Source: Aquicella siphonis
GTDB taxonomy: Bacteria; Pseudomonadota; Gammaproteobacteria; DSM-16500
Assembly: GCF_902459485.1 (NCBI RefSeq)
Contig: NZ_LR699120.1
Span: 357,425-421,424, forward strand
Length of the DNA: 64,000 bases
Direction: 5' to 3'
How positions within the stretch are numbered: position 1 is the first letter of the stretch; each line of letters begins with the position of its first letter. A model generated the notes under the pieces. It was given only the letters and a program-made list of their open reading frames with translations. It did not search any database and was not told where the DNA came from. A program made the translations under genes and the position numbers. Positions 37,532 through 47,020 of this stretch are shown here, in pieces.

Positions 37532-39481
37532 ATGGCTTTGGTAAAACGAATCAAACAACTCTTACTGGGTAATCCGCTCAATCCTTTTAATCCGCATATA
37601 TTACGGCATGTTTCTCTCATAGCCTTTCTGGCCTGGGTTGGATTAGGCGCTGACGGATTGTCTTCTTCCTGTTACGGACCGGAAGAAGCCTACATGGCGC
37701 TAGGCCCGCACACACATTTCGCGCTCTATATCGCCATTGCGACCGCCGTAACCGTTTTCGTGATTTCATTGGGATATAACCAGGTCATTGAGTTATTTCC
37801 CAGCGGAGGCGGCGGTTACAAGGTTGCATCACAGCTGCTAGGCCCGCATATCGGCCTGATCTCAGGTGCAGCGCTAATCGTTGATTATGTCCTGACAATC
37901 GCTGTCTCAACCGCAAGCGCCATGGATGCTTTTTTCAGCGTACTTCCTGCGTATTGGCATCCCTACAAGCTGCTCTCCGAAGTCGGTCTCATCTTTGTCC
38001 TGTTGCTGCTCAACATGCGCGGCATGAAGGAATCGATCAAATTTCTCTTGCCTATTTTCCTGGGATTTTTTGTTATCCATGTTTACCTGATCCTTTACGG
38101 CATTTTTGCGCATCACAAAGGTCTATTGGCCATTGTCCCAAACACATTGAACGAAACAAAAAACGCCATTGCAACCGTGGGATGGGTACCCGTCCTGGCA
38201 CTCATATTCCACGCTTATTCGCTCGGGAGCGGCACATACACAGGACTTGAAGCAGTCTCAAATAATGTCAATCGCTTGCGTGAACCGCGCGTCGCCACTG
38301 GCAAGTGGACAATGTTTTATATGGCAGTATCATTGAGTATGACAGCAGCCGGTATGATTCTGCTGTTTCTTCTGTGGGAACCACAACCGCAGGCAGGTCA
38401 GACACTGAACGCCGTTGTGTTTCACTCAATCCTGGGTGATTCACAAACGGGAAGATTCGTTTTGTTGCTGACGTTGCTGCTTGAAGCCGGCCTTCTGTTT
38501 GTCGCAGCGAACACAGGATTTCTGGCGGGCCCCAGTGTTCTTGCCAACATGGCGATAGACGGCTGGATGCCTAACCGCTTTCGCCATCTTTCTACCCGAT
38601 TAGTCATTCAGAATGGTTTATTTATTTTTGGCATTTTTGCCATTGCGATTTTACTCTGGTGCAATGGGAAAGTATCACTCCTGGTCGTGCTATACAGTAT
38701 TAATGTATTCATTACCTTTTCACTTTCACTATTTGGCATGTGTGTTTATTGGGCAAGAAAGCGCAAATCCGCTTCTTCAACCTGGTTTTGGCGCCTTTTA
38801 TTTTCTTTCCTCGCTTTTGCAATCACCAGCACCATTCTTTGCATCACGCTCATTACCAAATTCCAGTCCGGCGGCTGGCTGACCGTCGTCATCACTTGCA
38901 CCGTCATTTTCATCTGCTTGCTGATCAAGCGGCATTATAAAAGATTCAGCAAAAAACTTGCTCAGATTGATATTCAACTCAAACAGCCGATAGTTCATCC
39001 TCTCAATCCTGTTCCCATCGATCCTCATCAGCCCACCGCCGTCATCCTGGTAGGCAAGAGTACTGGCGTCGCCATGCATACGCTTTTGAACGTTATTCGA
39101 ATGTTTCCCCGCCATTTTAAAAATTTCGTATTTATCAGCGCAGGGATCGTGGATGTGGAAAGTTTCGCAGGCCAGAGTTCGCTGGAAAATATGCGCACTG
39201 AAGTCAATGAAAATCTCCAGTATTTTGTGGATTATTGCCATCAATATGGAATTGCCGCTGAAGCTTTTGCCTCCTTTGGCACTGACACCGTAGAGGAACT
39301 AACCACTCTCGCTGTACGAGTCAGCAAGAAATATTCCAATTGCATTTTTTTCTCAAGCAAATTGATATTCGAACATGATAATTTCATCATCAGGCTTTTA
39401 CATAATGAAACGCCTTTGACCGTACAACGCAATCTTCATCTGGAAGGCAAAGAATTAGTGATATTGCCTATGAAAATTTAG
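37532..39481 (+). CDS. APC-family potassium importer, KimA-like
   Basis: 649-residue protein with about 12 membrane helices and a C-terminal soluble domain (about 480-649). The N-terminal GLGADGLSSSCYGPEEAYMALG region is the hallmark of the KimA/YdaO K+/H+ symporters, and FPSGGGGYKVASQLLG follows. Soluble part: TAVILVGKSTGVAMHTLLNV suggests a universal-stress-like fold. In Bacillus, KimA is inhibited by c-di-AMP; whether that applies here is unknown. The ATG at 37532 follows AGGGA at good spacing, 40 bases after htpX. Confidence 0.85.
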   Translation: MALVKRIKQLLLGNPLNPFNPHILRHVSLIAFLAWVGLGADGLSSSCYGPEEAYMALGPHTHFALYIAIATAVTVFVISLGYNQVIELFPSGGGGYKVASQLLGPHIGLISGAALIVDYVLTIAVSTASAMDAFFSVLPAYWHPYKLLSEVGLIFVLLLLNMRGMKESIKFLLPIFLGFFVIHVYLILYGIFAHHKGLLAIVPNTLNETKNAIATVGWVPVLALIFHAYSLGSGTYTGLEAVSNNVNRLREPRVATGKWTMFYMAVSLSMTAAGMILLFLLWEPQPQAGQTLNAVVFHSILGDSQTGRFVLLLTLLLEAGLLFVAANTGFLAGPSVLANMAIDGWMPNRFRHLSTRLVIQNGLFIFGIFAIAILLWCNGKVSLLVVLYSINVFITFSLSLFGMCVYWARKRKSASSTWFWRLLFSFLAFAITSTILCITLITKFQSGGWLTVVITCTVIFICLLIKRHYKRFSKKLAQIDIQLKQPIVHPLNPVPIDPHQPTAVILVGKSTGVAMHTLLNVIRMFPRHFKNFVFISAGIVDVESFAGQSSLENMRTEVNENLQYFVDYCHQYGIAAEAFASFGTDTVEELTTLAVRVSKKYSNCIFFSSKLIFEHDNFIIRLLHNETPLTVQRNLHLEGKELVILPMKI

Positions 39482-39586
39482 CACTCATCCGGGGATGGTT
39501 TACAATATCATCACATCAAAACGTGTACAAACAGAATTCTTGAAGCAAACCGTTAGTCATTGTGACGCACTGACCATATCAGATAA

Positions 39587-41650
39587 CTAATTATTTTGAG
39601 GCGGTTGGCCCATGGCAGGCGGTTGGCCCATGGCAGGCGGTTGGCCCATGGCAGGCGGTTGGCCCATGGCAGGCGGTTGGCCCATGGCAGGCGGTTGGCC
39701 CATGGCAGGCGGTTGGCCCATGGCAGGCGGTTGGCCCATGGCAGGCGGTTGGCCCATGGCAGGCGGTTGGCCCATGGCAGGCGGTTGGCCCATGGCAGGC
39801 GGTTGGCCCATGGCAGGCGGTTGGCCCATGGCAGGTGGTTGGCCCATGGCAGGTGGTTGGCCCATGGCAGGTGGTTGGCCCATGGCAGGTGGTTGGCCCA
39901 TGGCAGGTGGTTGGCCCATGGCAGGTGGTTGGCCCATGGCAGGTGGTTGGCCCATGGCAGGTGGTTGGCCCATGGCAGGTGGTATAAGCATTTGTTCATT
40001 CACCACCTTACCATTCATCTTTACTACCTGGTCATTGATTAAAATCTGACTGGTATATTCATTATTTTCCTTCGTTAAAAATCCTTGCTCAACCCAGTAA
40101 TCAATCAACTTTTGAACTTGTTCAGCTTTTGTCATTTTTGGTTTCGATTGCGCGGTCTGCGTAGCTGCCGTAACACTGGAATTCAAGGACATTGTTTGAT
40201 AAGTCTGGATGAGAAGAGTCGCGGTCTCAGGGGACACCATTTCATTGACTTGTTTCGCAAATGCATCTACTGAAGCATGCTGGTCCGCCAGCTCCAGGAT
40301 TTGCAGAGAGTTAGCTAATGATATTTTGCCTTCCTGCAATAAATTTGCTGTCTGCTGCTGCAAGGGCGTGGCATTAATGTTTTTATCATTATCCTTAGGC
40401 GAAGTAACGCCATCACTATCCTTCGCCATTGAAATTTCCAACTTGTCCATTGATTGCAGAACGAGCATTTTCAGCAAGGCTTCGCCGATACGAAGATTGG
40501 CATCAACTTTGGAATGGATGAGCACATCTCCAAAAGAGGTTGGCGCAACAGCAGAAGGCTGATTTGTCATTTTCGACTTGATAGAAAAAAGTCCCAGCGG
40601 AGAATTAAAATCCATGTCAAATGTCAAACTGCTTGTCGGCGTAATCATGCGCACCGGAATATTCATTGACGATTTTGCCCCGCCCTGATCAACAGACATT
40701 TGTAATTTCATATATTTCTCTGATTCGACGATCCCCTTCGCATCCAGATTATTAATGGACAGATGAATGGCCAGAGGTGCAACGCTGGCCATCACGCTGC
40801 TTGGCAAAGTCACTTCTTTGGCAGACAGATCGACCGTACCTTGATATAAATTATTTTTGTCAACGCCTCTTGAGGTAATCAGAACAAAGTTATTAAGCGC
40901 GGCTGTCCTTCCATCTTGCCATTTAGCCATTATACTGGGAACGCTCATGTTATTATCGGCATTCCATAATCCAAGAGCATGGCGAGTACTTGACTGTTTG
41001 AAAGAAATAGGCTGACTGGTTAGTTGTGGAACCATAGGGTTGTTTCCATCAGGCTGAAAAGACAACGCACCAACGCTTCCCTCAACCTTCATCGCCATAA
41101 TCTGACCGTTTCTTATATCAAATTGCGATTGGCTGCTAGAGTCCTGAATAGTCAGGTTGCCTACATCCGGAATGGATAAAGCTGGGACTTTCGTCACTTG
41201 CGTCCAAACATTATCGAAGGTCACGATTGATGTTGTTTCAAAGAATGCCTGTCCTGATTCTTTCTTGAAAAAGTCGGTTTGAATCTTTAGAGGTAAAAAA
41301 ACCTGGCTGGTCAACGCCGCAAATGCCGTCACATATTTCTGTTTGATTGAATCATACAAAATAGGGCCATGGGTAATGTCATCATCAATGGTAAATCCTT
41401 CCGGAAATGCAGAATTCAAATCTTTATCGGTAAATAACAAACTGATTCTTGCGCGAGAATACAGCCACCCCAAGCGATACTCCCGCACTTCTATTTTGAA
41501 CATGCCATTATTGTCACTGGAGTTCTGGTTTACCGCAGCAATAACATCGAGATAATTCTTTTTGAAGAGGTAGCCGTAAATAAACGGTGTGGTGACAATA
41601 GCAAGACCAAGGATAATCAGGATAATCAGTAGGCTGATACTCTTTCGCAT
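39587..41650 (-). CDS. DUF945-family envelope protein with 21 C-terminal MGQPPA repeats
   Basis: About 687 residues. An N-terminal membrane anchor (about 3-25) is followed by a DUF945 (YdgA-like) domain covering most of the protein, starting with KKNYLDVIAAVNQNSSDNNG and an EYRLGWLYSRARI strand. DUF945 proteins are periplasmic with unclear roles. The C-terminus is 21 tandem MGQPPA hexapeptides ending QNN, encoded by a perfect 18-bp array. The ATG at 41650 has AAGGA 8 bases upstream; one at 41656 is too close. It is divergent from the two-component regulator genes. Confidence 0.85.
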   Translation of the reverse strand: MRKSISLLIILIILGLAIVTTPFIYGYLFKKNYLDVIAAVNQNSSDNNGMFKIEVREYRLGWLYSRARISLLFTDKDLNSAFPEGFTIDDDITHGPILYDSIKQKYVTAFAALTSQVFLPLKIQTDFFKKESGQAFFETTSIVTFDNVWTQVTKVPALSIPDVGNLTIQDSSSQSQFDIRNGQIMAMKVEGSVGALSFQPDGNNPMVPQLTSQPISFKQSSTRHALGLWNADNNMSVPSIMAKWQDGRTAALNNFVLITSRGVDKNNLYQGTVDLSAKEVTLPSSVMASVAPLAIHLSINNLDAKGIVESEKYMKLQMSVDQGGAKSSMNIPVRMITPTSSLTFDMDFNSPLGLFSIKSKMTNQPSAVAPTSFGDVLIHSKVDANLRIGEALLKMLVLQSMDKLEISMAKDSDGVTSPKDNDKNINATPLQQQTANLLQEGKISLANSLQILELADQHASVDAFAKQVNEMVSPETATLLIQTYQTMSLNSSVTAATQTAQSKPKMTKAEQVQKLIDYWVEQGFLTKENNEYTSQILINDQVVKMNGKVVNEQMLIPPAMGQPPAMGQPPAMGQPPAMGQPPAMGQPPAMGQPPAMGQPPAMGQPPAMGQPPAMGQPPAMGQPPAMGQPPAMGQPPAMGQPPAMGQPPAMGQPPAMGQPPAMGQPPAMGQPPAMGQPPAMGQPPQNN
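39601..39978 (-). repeat. 21-copy perfect 18-bp tandem repeat coding (MGQPPA)n
   Basis: Unit GCGGTTGGCCCATGGCAG on the plus strand. Units 1-13 (39601-39834) carry GCGG and units 14-21 (39835-39978) carry GTGG, a synonymous Pro codon change (CCG versus CCA), with no other variation. Because 18 is a multiple of 3 and the unit has no stop, several frames on both strands stay open; only the minus-strand frame joins a real domain. Such arrays change length by slippage or recombination. Confidence 0.98.
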
Positions 41651-41834
41651 GGGCATATTCCTTGCGTTTATCAGACTGCAATAAAGTTATTATAACATCA
41701 AGATGTGCAGGCTGCGGGCTAAACAATCACAGATTGGTATTGGCAAAAATCTGATTTTTTATTTATCATAGCAATGCTTTGTCAGTTAATTATATAATAA
41801 CCATTTGATTTATAATCGGTATTTAAATAGCATC

Positions 41835-42506
41835 ATGCGCATACTCATTGTTGAAGACGAAAATAAAACTGCCGCCTATCTCAATAAAGGCTTAAGCGAA
41901 AGCGGATTTATTGTAGACATTGCGAACAACGGAGAAGATGGCCTGTACCTCGCTACCCATCATCACTATGACCTCATTGTCTTGGACATCATGCTGCCCA
42001 AACTGGATGGGTGGTCCATTCTGGTCGAGATCCGCCGCAAGATACCTGACGCGCGAGTTTTACTTTTGACCGCACGTGATGACGTTGAAGACAAAGTTAA
42101 AGGTCTGGAGCTGGGAGCAGATGACTACCTAGTCAAACCATTTGCCTTTTCTGAGCTGCTGGCGCGTATCCGCTCCTTATTGCGAAGAGGGACTGCACAG
42201 ACATCCGATAGCCTGAGCATTGCAGATCTGTCAATTGACATTATCAAGCACAAAGCTACGCGAGGCCCCCATCGACTGAATTTGACACCAAAAGAATTTG
42301 CCTTGCTGATTTTGCTCGCACAAAGGACGGGCGAGGTTTTGTCTAGGACTCTCATCGCTGAATCCGTATGGGACATCAATTTTGACAGCGACACCAACGT
42401 TGTTGATGTCGCGATACGCAGGTTGCGGCAAAAAGTGGACGATCCCTTTGACAAGAAGCTGATTCACACCGTTAGAGGAATGGGGTATGTTCTTGAAGAA
42501 CGTTAA
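41835..42506 (+). CDS. OmpR-family response regulator, CusR/CopR-like
   Basis: 223-residue regulator: receiver domain 1-115 with the phosphorylatable D51 ([15 protein letters not shown]) and [14 protein letters not shown], then an OmpR winged helix ([35 protein letters not shown]). The start [20 protein letters not shown] closely follows the CusR/CopR heavy-metal branch. It overlaps the histidine kinase gene by 20 bases. The signal may be copper or another envelope cue. Confidence 0.92.
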   Translation: MRILIVEDENKTAAYLNKGLSESGFIVDIANNGEDGLYLATHHHYDLIVLDIMLPKLDGWSILVEIRRKIPDARVLLLTARDDVEDKVKGLELGADDYLVKPFAFSELLARIRSLLRRGTAQTSDSLSIADLSIDIIKHKATRGPHRLNLTPKEFALLILLAQRTGEVLSRTLIAESVWDINFDSDTNVVDVAIRRLRQKVDDPFDKKLIHTVRGMGYVLEER

Positions 42507-43908
42507 ACCCTATATCAGGAAGAAGATCTCGATCAGAACCAGATTGACATTATTTTACAGCCTGGCTGCGTTTATTATCATGACAGTCATTACTCTGTTT
42601 CTTTACTGGGAGTCTGTCAATGTCCTGTATAAGGCCGACTACCAGTTCCTGGCCGACGAAGCTGAATCCATTCAGCATATTTTGCAGAACAACAAGCTGA
42701 ACAGCAATGCTCTTGCTCAAGCCGTGATTGATGTCCCGGCCCATCATGGTAATTCCATCTATCGACATTATGTGCGTATTCTGGATGAGAATAATAATAC
42801 CATCATCGAAACACCCGGGAGTCCGAAAATTCCCCTTGTTGACCCCGCGCGCAATCCACCTTCGGCGCATCACTTCAAGAAATCATATCGCTGGTACAAT
42901 ACTCATGACACCAGCTATTTATTAGTCCAGACGCCAGTGACCCTGCCTAAGGGCAAATCCGGAATTATGCTGATTACCCTGGACATCTCCTACCAGCATG
43001 CCGTGATAAGCGACAGGAAGTTCCTGATTATCGCCTTGCTAATCAGCACATTATGTTCGCTTTGCCTGGGATTTCTTGCCGCTCAAAGGGGAATGCGCAG
43101 CTTGTATACTCTCACTGACACCGTTAAAAAGATCACCGTCACATCCCTGAACCAGCGCACTGACCCGAAATCGCTGCCTAAGGAACTTAGTGCGCTGGGT
43201 GTTGCGTTCAACCAAATGCTGGACCGAATTGAATCCTCCTTCGACCGCCTGAAACAATTTTCTTCCGACCTCGCTCATGAACTCAGGATACCTATTAATA
43301 ATTTGATCGGAGAAACAGAAATCACTCTCTCACGCGCGCACTCCCCGGAAGAATATCAGCAAGTATTGATGTCTAATCTTGAAGAATACCATCGAATATC
43401 ACAGCTGATTGAAAATATATTGTTTTTGTCACGCGCTGAAAACCCTCAGATGGAAATCCAGAAAACCTCTATTTATGTTCAAGATGAAATTTCCATTGTC
43501 TGTGAATACTATGAAGCAATGGCTGATGAAAAGAATATCAGCGTCACCTGCCAAGGCAAAGCTGCGTTGCGGGCCAATTCCATCATGTTTCGCCGCATGA
43601 TCAGCAATTTATTATCCAACGCTCTCAAATATACTCCCGATAACGGATGGATACGGTTTACGATCACCTCTCAGGATAACCGGGTCAAGATTATCCTGAG
43701 TGATAATGGCATTGGAATTTCTCAGGAACACTTGCCAAAATTATTTGATCGCTTTTACCGGGTTGATTCCGCAAGATCACAGCTGTCAGGCGGCATCGGC
43801 CTCGGTTTAGCCATTGTCAAATCCATAGTCGACCTTCACCAGGGAGTGATCTCCATTTCCAGCATGCCTGATCAGGGCACAGTGATACAATTGGTCTTTC
43901 CGGCGTAG
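42487..43908 (+). CDS. Sensor histidine kinase, CusS-like
   Basis: 473-residue membrane kinase: TM1 near 20-40, a periplasmic sensor of about 135 residues, TM2 near 179-198, HAMP, then the H-box [18 protein letters not shown] with H264, and N, G1 and G2 boxes ([38 protein letters not shown]). The layout matches heavy-metal sensor kinases such as CusS. The ATG follows AGAGGA and overlaps the regulator gene by 20 bases, so the pair is made together. Target genes are unknown. Confidence 0.92.
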   Translation: MFLKNVKPYIRKKISIRTRLTLFYSLAAFIIMTVITLFLYWESVNVLYKADYQFLADEAESIQHILQNNKLNSNALAQAVIDVPAHHGNSIYRHYVRILDENNNTIIETPGSPKIPLVDPARNPPSAHHFKKSYRWYNTHDTSYLLVQTPVTLPKGKSGIMLITLDISYQHAVISDRKFLIIALLISTLCSLCLGFLAAQRGMRSLYTLTDTVKKITVTSLNQRTDPKSLPKELSALGVAFNQMLDRIESSFDRLKQFSSDLAHELRIPINNLIGETEITLSRAHSPEEYQQVLMSNLEEYHRISQLIENILFLSRAENPQMEIQKTSIYVQDEISIVCEYYEAMADEKNISVTCQGKAALRANSIMFRRMISNLLSNALKYTPDNGWIRFTITSQDNRVKIILSDNGIGISQEHLPKLFDRFYRVDSARSQLSGGIGLGLAIVKSIVDLHQGVISISSMPDQGTVIQLVFPA

Positions 43909-44016
43909 TGACACCCGCTCTTTCAATCTGAATAACAAAGGCTTATCCAGCATAAAAGATCCCATAAAATATTTAGGATATACTATAATTATAGAAATCA
44001 GCGAGGAGACAGACAC

Positions 44017-44532
44017 ATGGCAGTCATTACTTTGAATGGATCTCCCATGCACACAATTGGCAGCCTGCCTGAAATAGGCAGCCAAGCTCCTGATTTTATT
44101 TTAACCAAATCTGATTTAAGTGAAGTCGAGTTAAAAAATTATCGGGGGAAAGTTCTCGTAATTAATATTTTCCCCAGCTTGGATACCCCAACTTGCGCGA
44201 CAGCCATGCGTCGTTTTAATGACATTGCCTCTCAAAACAGCCAGGCTGTGGTATTCTGTGTTTCCGAAGACTTGCCGTTCGCCCAAAAGCGATTTTGCTC
44301 ATCTCAAGGACTCAGCAATGTCATCACTGTATCAGCCTTTCGCCATCCCGAGTTTGGCAATGATTATGGAGTCATGATCATAGACGGTCCCTTGACCGGC
44401 ATTCTTTCCAGGGCTGTCATTGTGATCGATGAACAGGGAAAAGTTGTTTATACCGAACAGGTAAAGGAACTCAGTAACGAACCCGATTACAAATTAATAT
44501 TGTCAAAATTGCAAAACAAAGCATCCGCATGA
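44017..44532 (+). CDS. tpx: Thiol peroxidase (Tpx, atypical 2-Cys peroxiredoxin)
   Basis: 171-residue peroxiredoxin reducing H2O2 and alkyl hydroperoxides. The peroxidatic C60 lies in SLDTPTCATAMRRF and the resolving C94 in KRFCSSQG, the spacing typical of Tpx. The start reads MAVITLNGSPMHTIG. A GAGGAG site precedes the ATG. It overlaps the next gene by 4 bases (ATGA). Confidence 0.95.
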   Translation: MAVITLNGSPMHTIGSLPEIGSQAPDFILTKSDLSEVELKNYRGKVLVINIFPSLDTPTCATAMRRFNDIASQNSQAVVFCVSEDLPFAQKRFCSSQGLSNVITVSAFRHPEFGNDYGVMIIDGPLTGILSRAVIVIDEQGKVVYTEQVKELSNEPDYKLILSKLQNKASA

Positions 44533-44942
44533 ATAACGATGCCCTTGATAAACAGATAGAGAGCTTTTTTAATTCAGAGGCCTATGGTGTGGCCGGCGCG
44601 TCAAATCACCGGGAAAAATATGGCAATAAGGTTTTGCGAGTTTATCTTCAACGTAAAAAAAAGGTTTATCCGGTCAATCCGCGCGAAAAAATCATTGAAG
44701 GGGTGCCCTGTGTGCCCGATGTCTTCAGTCTCCCCGATGAAGTCAAAAGCCTGTCCATTATCACTCCTCCGCCTGTCACTGAAATAATCGTGATTCAAGC
44801 CATTCAAAAAGGCATTAGAAATATCTGGATGCAGCCGGGCGCGGAAAGCATTTCCGCCATTCAGTTATGTCAGTCACGGAATGTTAATATCATCTCGGGA
44901 GGTCCTTGCATACTGGTCGTTTTGGGATTTCATGAGGATTGA
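44529..44942 (+). CDS. CoA-binding domain protein (YccU-like)
   Basis: 137-residue Rossmann-fold CoA-binding protein of the YccU family: GVAGASNHREKYGNKVLRVY at the nucleotide loop, then YPVNPREKIIEGVPCVPDV and IWMQPGAESISAIQ. Function unknown; members bind CoA or nucleotide. It is translationally coupled to tpx through a 4-base overlap, suggesting a joint redox role. Confidence 0.88.
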   Translation: MNNDALDKQIESFFNSEAYGVAGASNHREKYGNKVLRVYLQRKKKVYPVNPREKIIEGVPCVPDVFSLPDEVKSLSIITPPPVTEIIVIQAIQKGIRNIWMQPGAESISAIQLCQSRNVNIISGGPCILVVLGFHED

Positions 44943-45032
44943 CGCCTCGGTATGATTCAAGAAAGTTGCTCCGGTAAAAGCCCGCTAGAGGAAATGCCGG
45001 GATGGACGAAGACAGCCAATCGGAAACAGCGT

Positions 45033-46724
45033 TTAGAAAAATCTTCTCACAACCACTTCGGGCTGCGGATTCGGATCCGCTGATTCCACAATTCTTCTTT
45101 CCCCAGAGTCTTCAATTCTTACGCACACATATCCATTTTCCAGCACCGCATTACGCTCAGCATCCACGCCGTAAGCAGAATGCTTAAGCGGCAGCAGTTT
45201 TTCACCTTCTTCAAGACCCAATACTTTCCTCATGTGGAGCTTGTCGTTATCAGACACCGTATCCAGTTCTAGTAAAGTATTAACCATGCGAACGAATGCC
45301 TGATCATCTTCAGGCTTGAGCTTCATCCTCATGTCAGTCAAGCCCTTAGGCGTCGCAGAAAACGGATACGTCACAACTGTGGCAGTCGCATCTCCCACTG
45401 AATCACCAATTCTTCCCAATACCCATGCAAATAGATTAGCGGTGGCGGCATTGACAATGCCTTCCGTGACCAGTCTTCCCAATCCTGACATGAGCAATGC
45501 TCCAGCCGCGCCAAAAATTGCCGAACCCACGGGTCCGGCTGCAAAAAAACCGCCTATGCTCAAACCGCCAATGATAGTGTTTTTAGCTGCCTGAATGGCC
45601 ACCGGTCCGGCAGCATACTGCACAAAATAACTCGTGCCGGTTGAGATAGCGTATCGCGTATTGGAAGGCGCCTTTTTTGCCGCTTCAAGCTCAACCAGAT
45701 AACTTTCGATTCTAGCCTGGAACTTCTTGATTTGCTCACTCAGGACTGCTGTATCCAGTTTTTGATTTTTTGTGTCTGCACATACTTGTTTCAGAATTGC
45801 GGCATAATGTTCAGGATTATCACTAACAGACACAAGATGCGCTGATAACGAACGCAGCCATTTTATTTTGTCATCAATTGTGATTTTTTTCATGCTTTCC
45901 TGGTTGAGTGCTTGCAGACATTCCCGAAAAAGCGCGCTGCGAGTGGGCGAAAACACCTTGTATTCATTTTCAATCCGCAAAAGTGCGACTAACACCGCAC
46001 CCACACAAGCATGCCACGATATCGCACTGGGATCGGTTCCATGGTAACTTTGCAGAATAAACTTGATAAAATTGACAGTTTCAAGCCGTTTTGGATTTTT
46101 GGGATTTGAGCTGTTCGCAGAGTATTCATCTTCCAGTTTTTTCAGATTCTTCAACAACGCATTCAATAGCGGAACACCATGTACCAGGTTATAAAGATTA
46201 TCTGAATTCTTTTTCAATACCGGTTCCAGAGACTTATGAATCTGTTCACTCAGCACAGCTTTTGTGGGCCAGACAAGGGTCTTGCGATTATCTGTTAATT
46301 TTTTATGCTGCTTTAATTCCTGTAAAGCAGAGTCGGGATAGACCTTGTCTATATATTTATAAAATTCATTCAGATAAAACAGGCGCTCCTCGTAACTCAG
46401 TTTATTGTCTTTTTTGTTTATGTGTAATTTTTCTTTGATCAAAGTGTACAGCTCGCTCCCGGATGACCAAATCCATCCAACATTTTTTTTGGGAGAAGCA
46501 CCGTGATATTCATCATACTTGATATACGCCATTTCAAATACTAGCGCGCCTATTAATATGTTTATGATATTTTCAGGGAGATGCGTCCCTTTTGCTGTTT
46601 GTTCCACCAATTGATCATAAAGGGCGATAAAGGAAAGACGATGGGGATTTGTTCCCTGATAGGATTTTTTGAGATGCTCTGCTATCGCGCGTAAGTCCTT
46701 GAGGCAAGGTGCTTTATAAGACAT
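45033..46724 (-). CDS. Large hypothetical protein with a central glycine-rich hydrophobic region, candidate effector
   Basis: 563-residue protein that I do not recognise. Residues 1-370 are helical and Lys/Leu/Asn-rich. A hydrophobic Gly/Ala-rich block (about 390-450, with GGLSIGGFFAAGPVGSAIFG and VNAATANLFAWVLGRIG) could insert into membranes, as in several Legionella effectors. The C-terminus is acidic and Pro-rich, ending RRFF. No signal peptide. I chose the ATG at 46724 (AGGA at 8 bases); an ATG at 46733 touches its own Shine-Dalgarno. A PmrA-like box lies 52 bases upstream. Confidence 0.7.
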   Translation of the reverse strand: MSYKAPCLKDLRAIAEHLKKSYQGTNPHRLSFIALYDQLVEQTAKGTHLPENIINILIGALVFEMAYIKYDEYHGASPKKNVGWIWSSGSELYTLIKEKLHINKKDNKLSYEERLFYLNEFYKYIDKVYPDSALQELKQHKKLTDNRKTLVWPTKAVLSEQIHKSLEPVLKKNSDNLYNLVHGVPLLNALLKNLKKLEDEYSANSSNPKNPKRLETVNFIKFILQSYHGTDPSAISWHACVGAVLVALLRIENEYKVFSPTRSALFRECLQALNQESMKKITIDDKIKWLRSLSAHLVSVSDNPEHYAAILKQVCADTKNQKLDTAVLSEQIKKFQARIESYLVELEAAKKAPSNTRYAISTGTSYFVQYAAGPVAIQAAKNTIIGGLSIGGFFAAGPVGSAIFGAAGALLMSGLGRLVTEGIVNAATANLFAWVLGRIGDSVGDATATVVTYPFSATPKGLTDMRMKLKPEDDQAFVRMVNTLLELDTVSDNDKLHMRKVLGLEEGEKLLPLKHSAYGVDAERNAVLENGYVCVRIEDSGERRIVESADPNPQPEVVVRRFF

Positions 46725-46775
46725 AGAGATCATCCTGATTCAATCGGCTAATTTAATGAGTCTAACGCAGGTTAA

Positions 46776-46792
46776 GTTAAGGAATACTTAAG
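46776..46792 (-). promoter_or_regulatory. PmrA-box-like direct repeat upstream of the 563-residue candidate effector
   Basis: On the minus strand CTTAAG-TATTC-CTTAAC, matching YTTAAK-N5-YTTAAK at 11 of 12 positions. A TAGACT -10-like hexamer follows 11 bases later (46764-46759). The box is 52 bases before the gene start. The rest of the 296-bp divergent region up to the thiolase gene shows nothing else recognisable. Confidence 0.6.
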
Positions 46793-47020
46793 ACTGCAGC
46801 CAGACAACCTATTTTTGCTCCCCGGCTAACGATCAAAATGAGAGAGTCCGTTAATCAATCCGGCACAGGCATTAAAAAATGCGGGCTTTGAAGTCGCTCA
46901 GAACAGTTTGGTTAAAATTAAAGCAATCTGAAAAATATCTGCCCCTAAAAATGGTTTAGGATTCACGTACAATTCAGCTAGAATACACACCATTCCATTA
47001 CTTTGAATAGGATGATCACT

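Noticed and set aside
39601..39978. Possible CRISPR array
   Set aside because: The repeats are contiguous with no unique spacers, and no cas genes are present.
39553..40049. Long open frames on both strands across the repeat array (HLPWAN, RRLAHG and MAGGWP repeats)
   Set aside because: They are a by-product of an 18-bp stop-free unit. Only the minus-strand MGQPPA frame continues into a recognisable domain with a good start.
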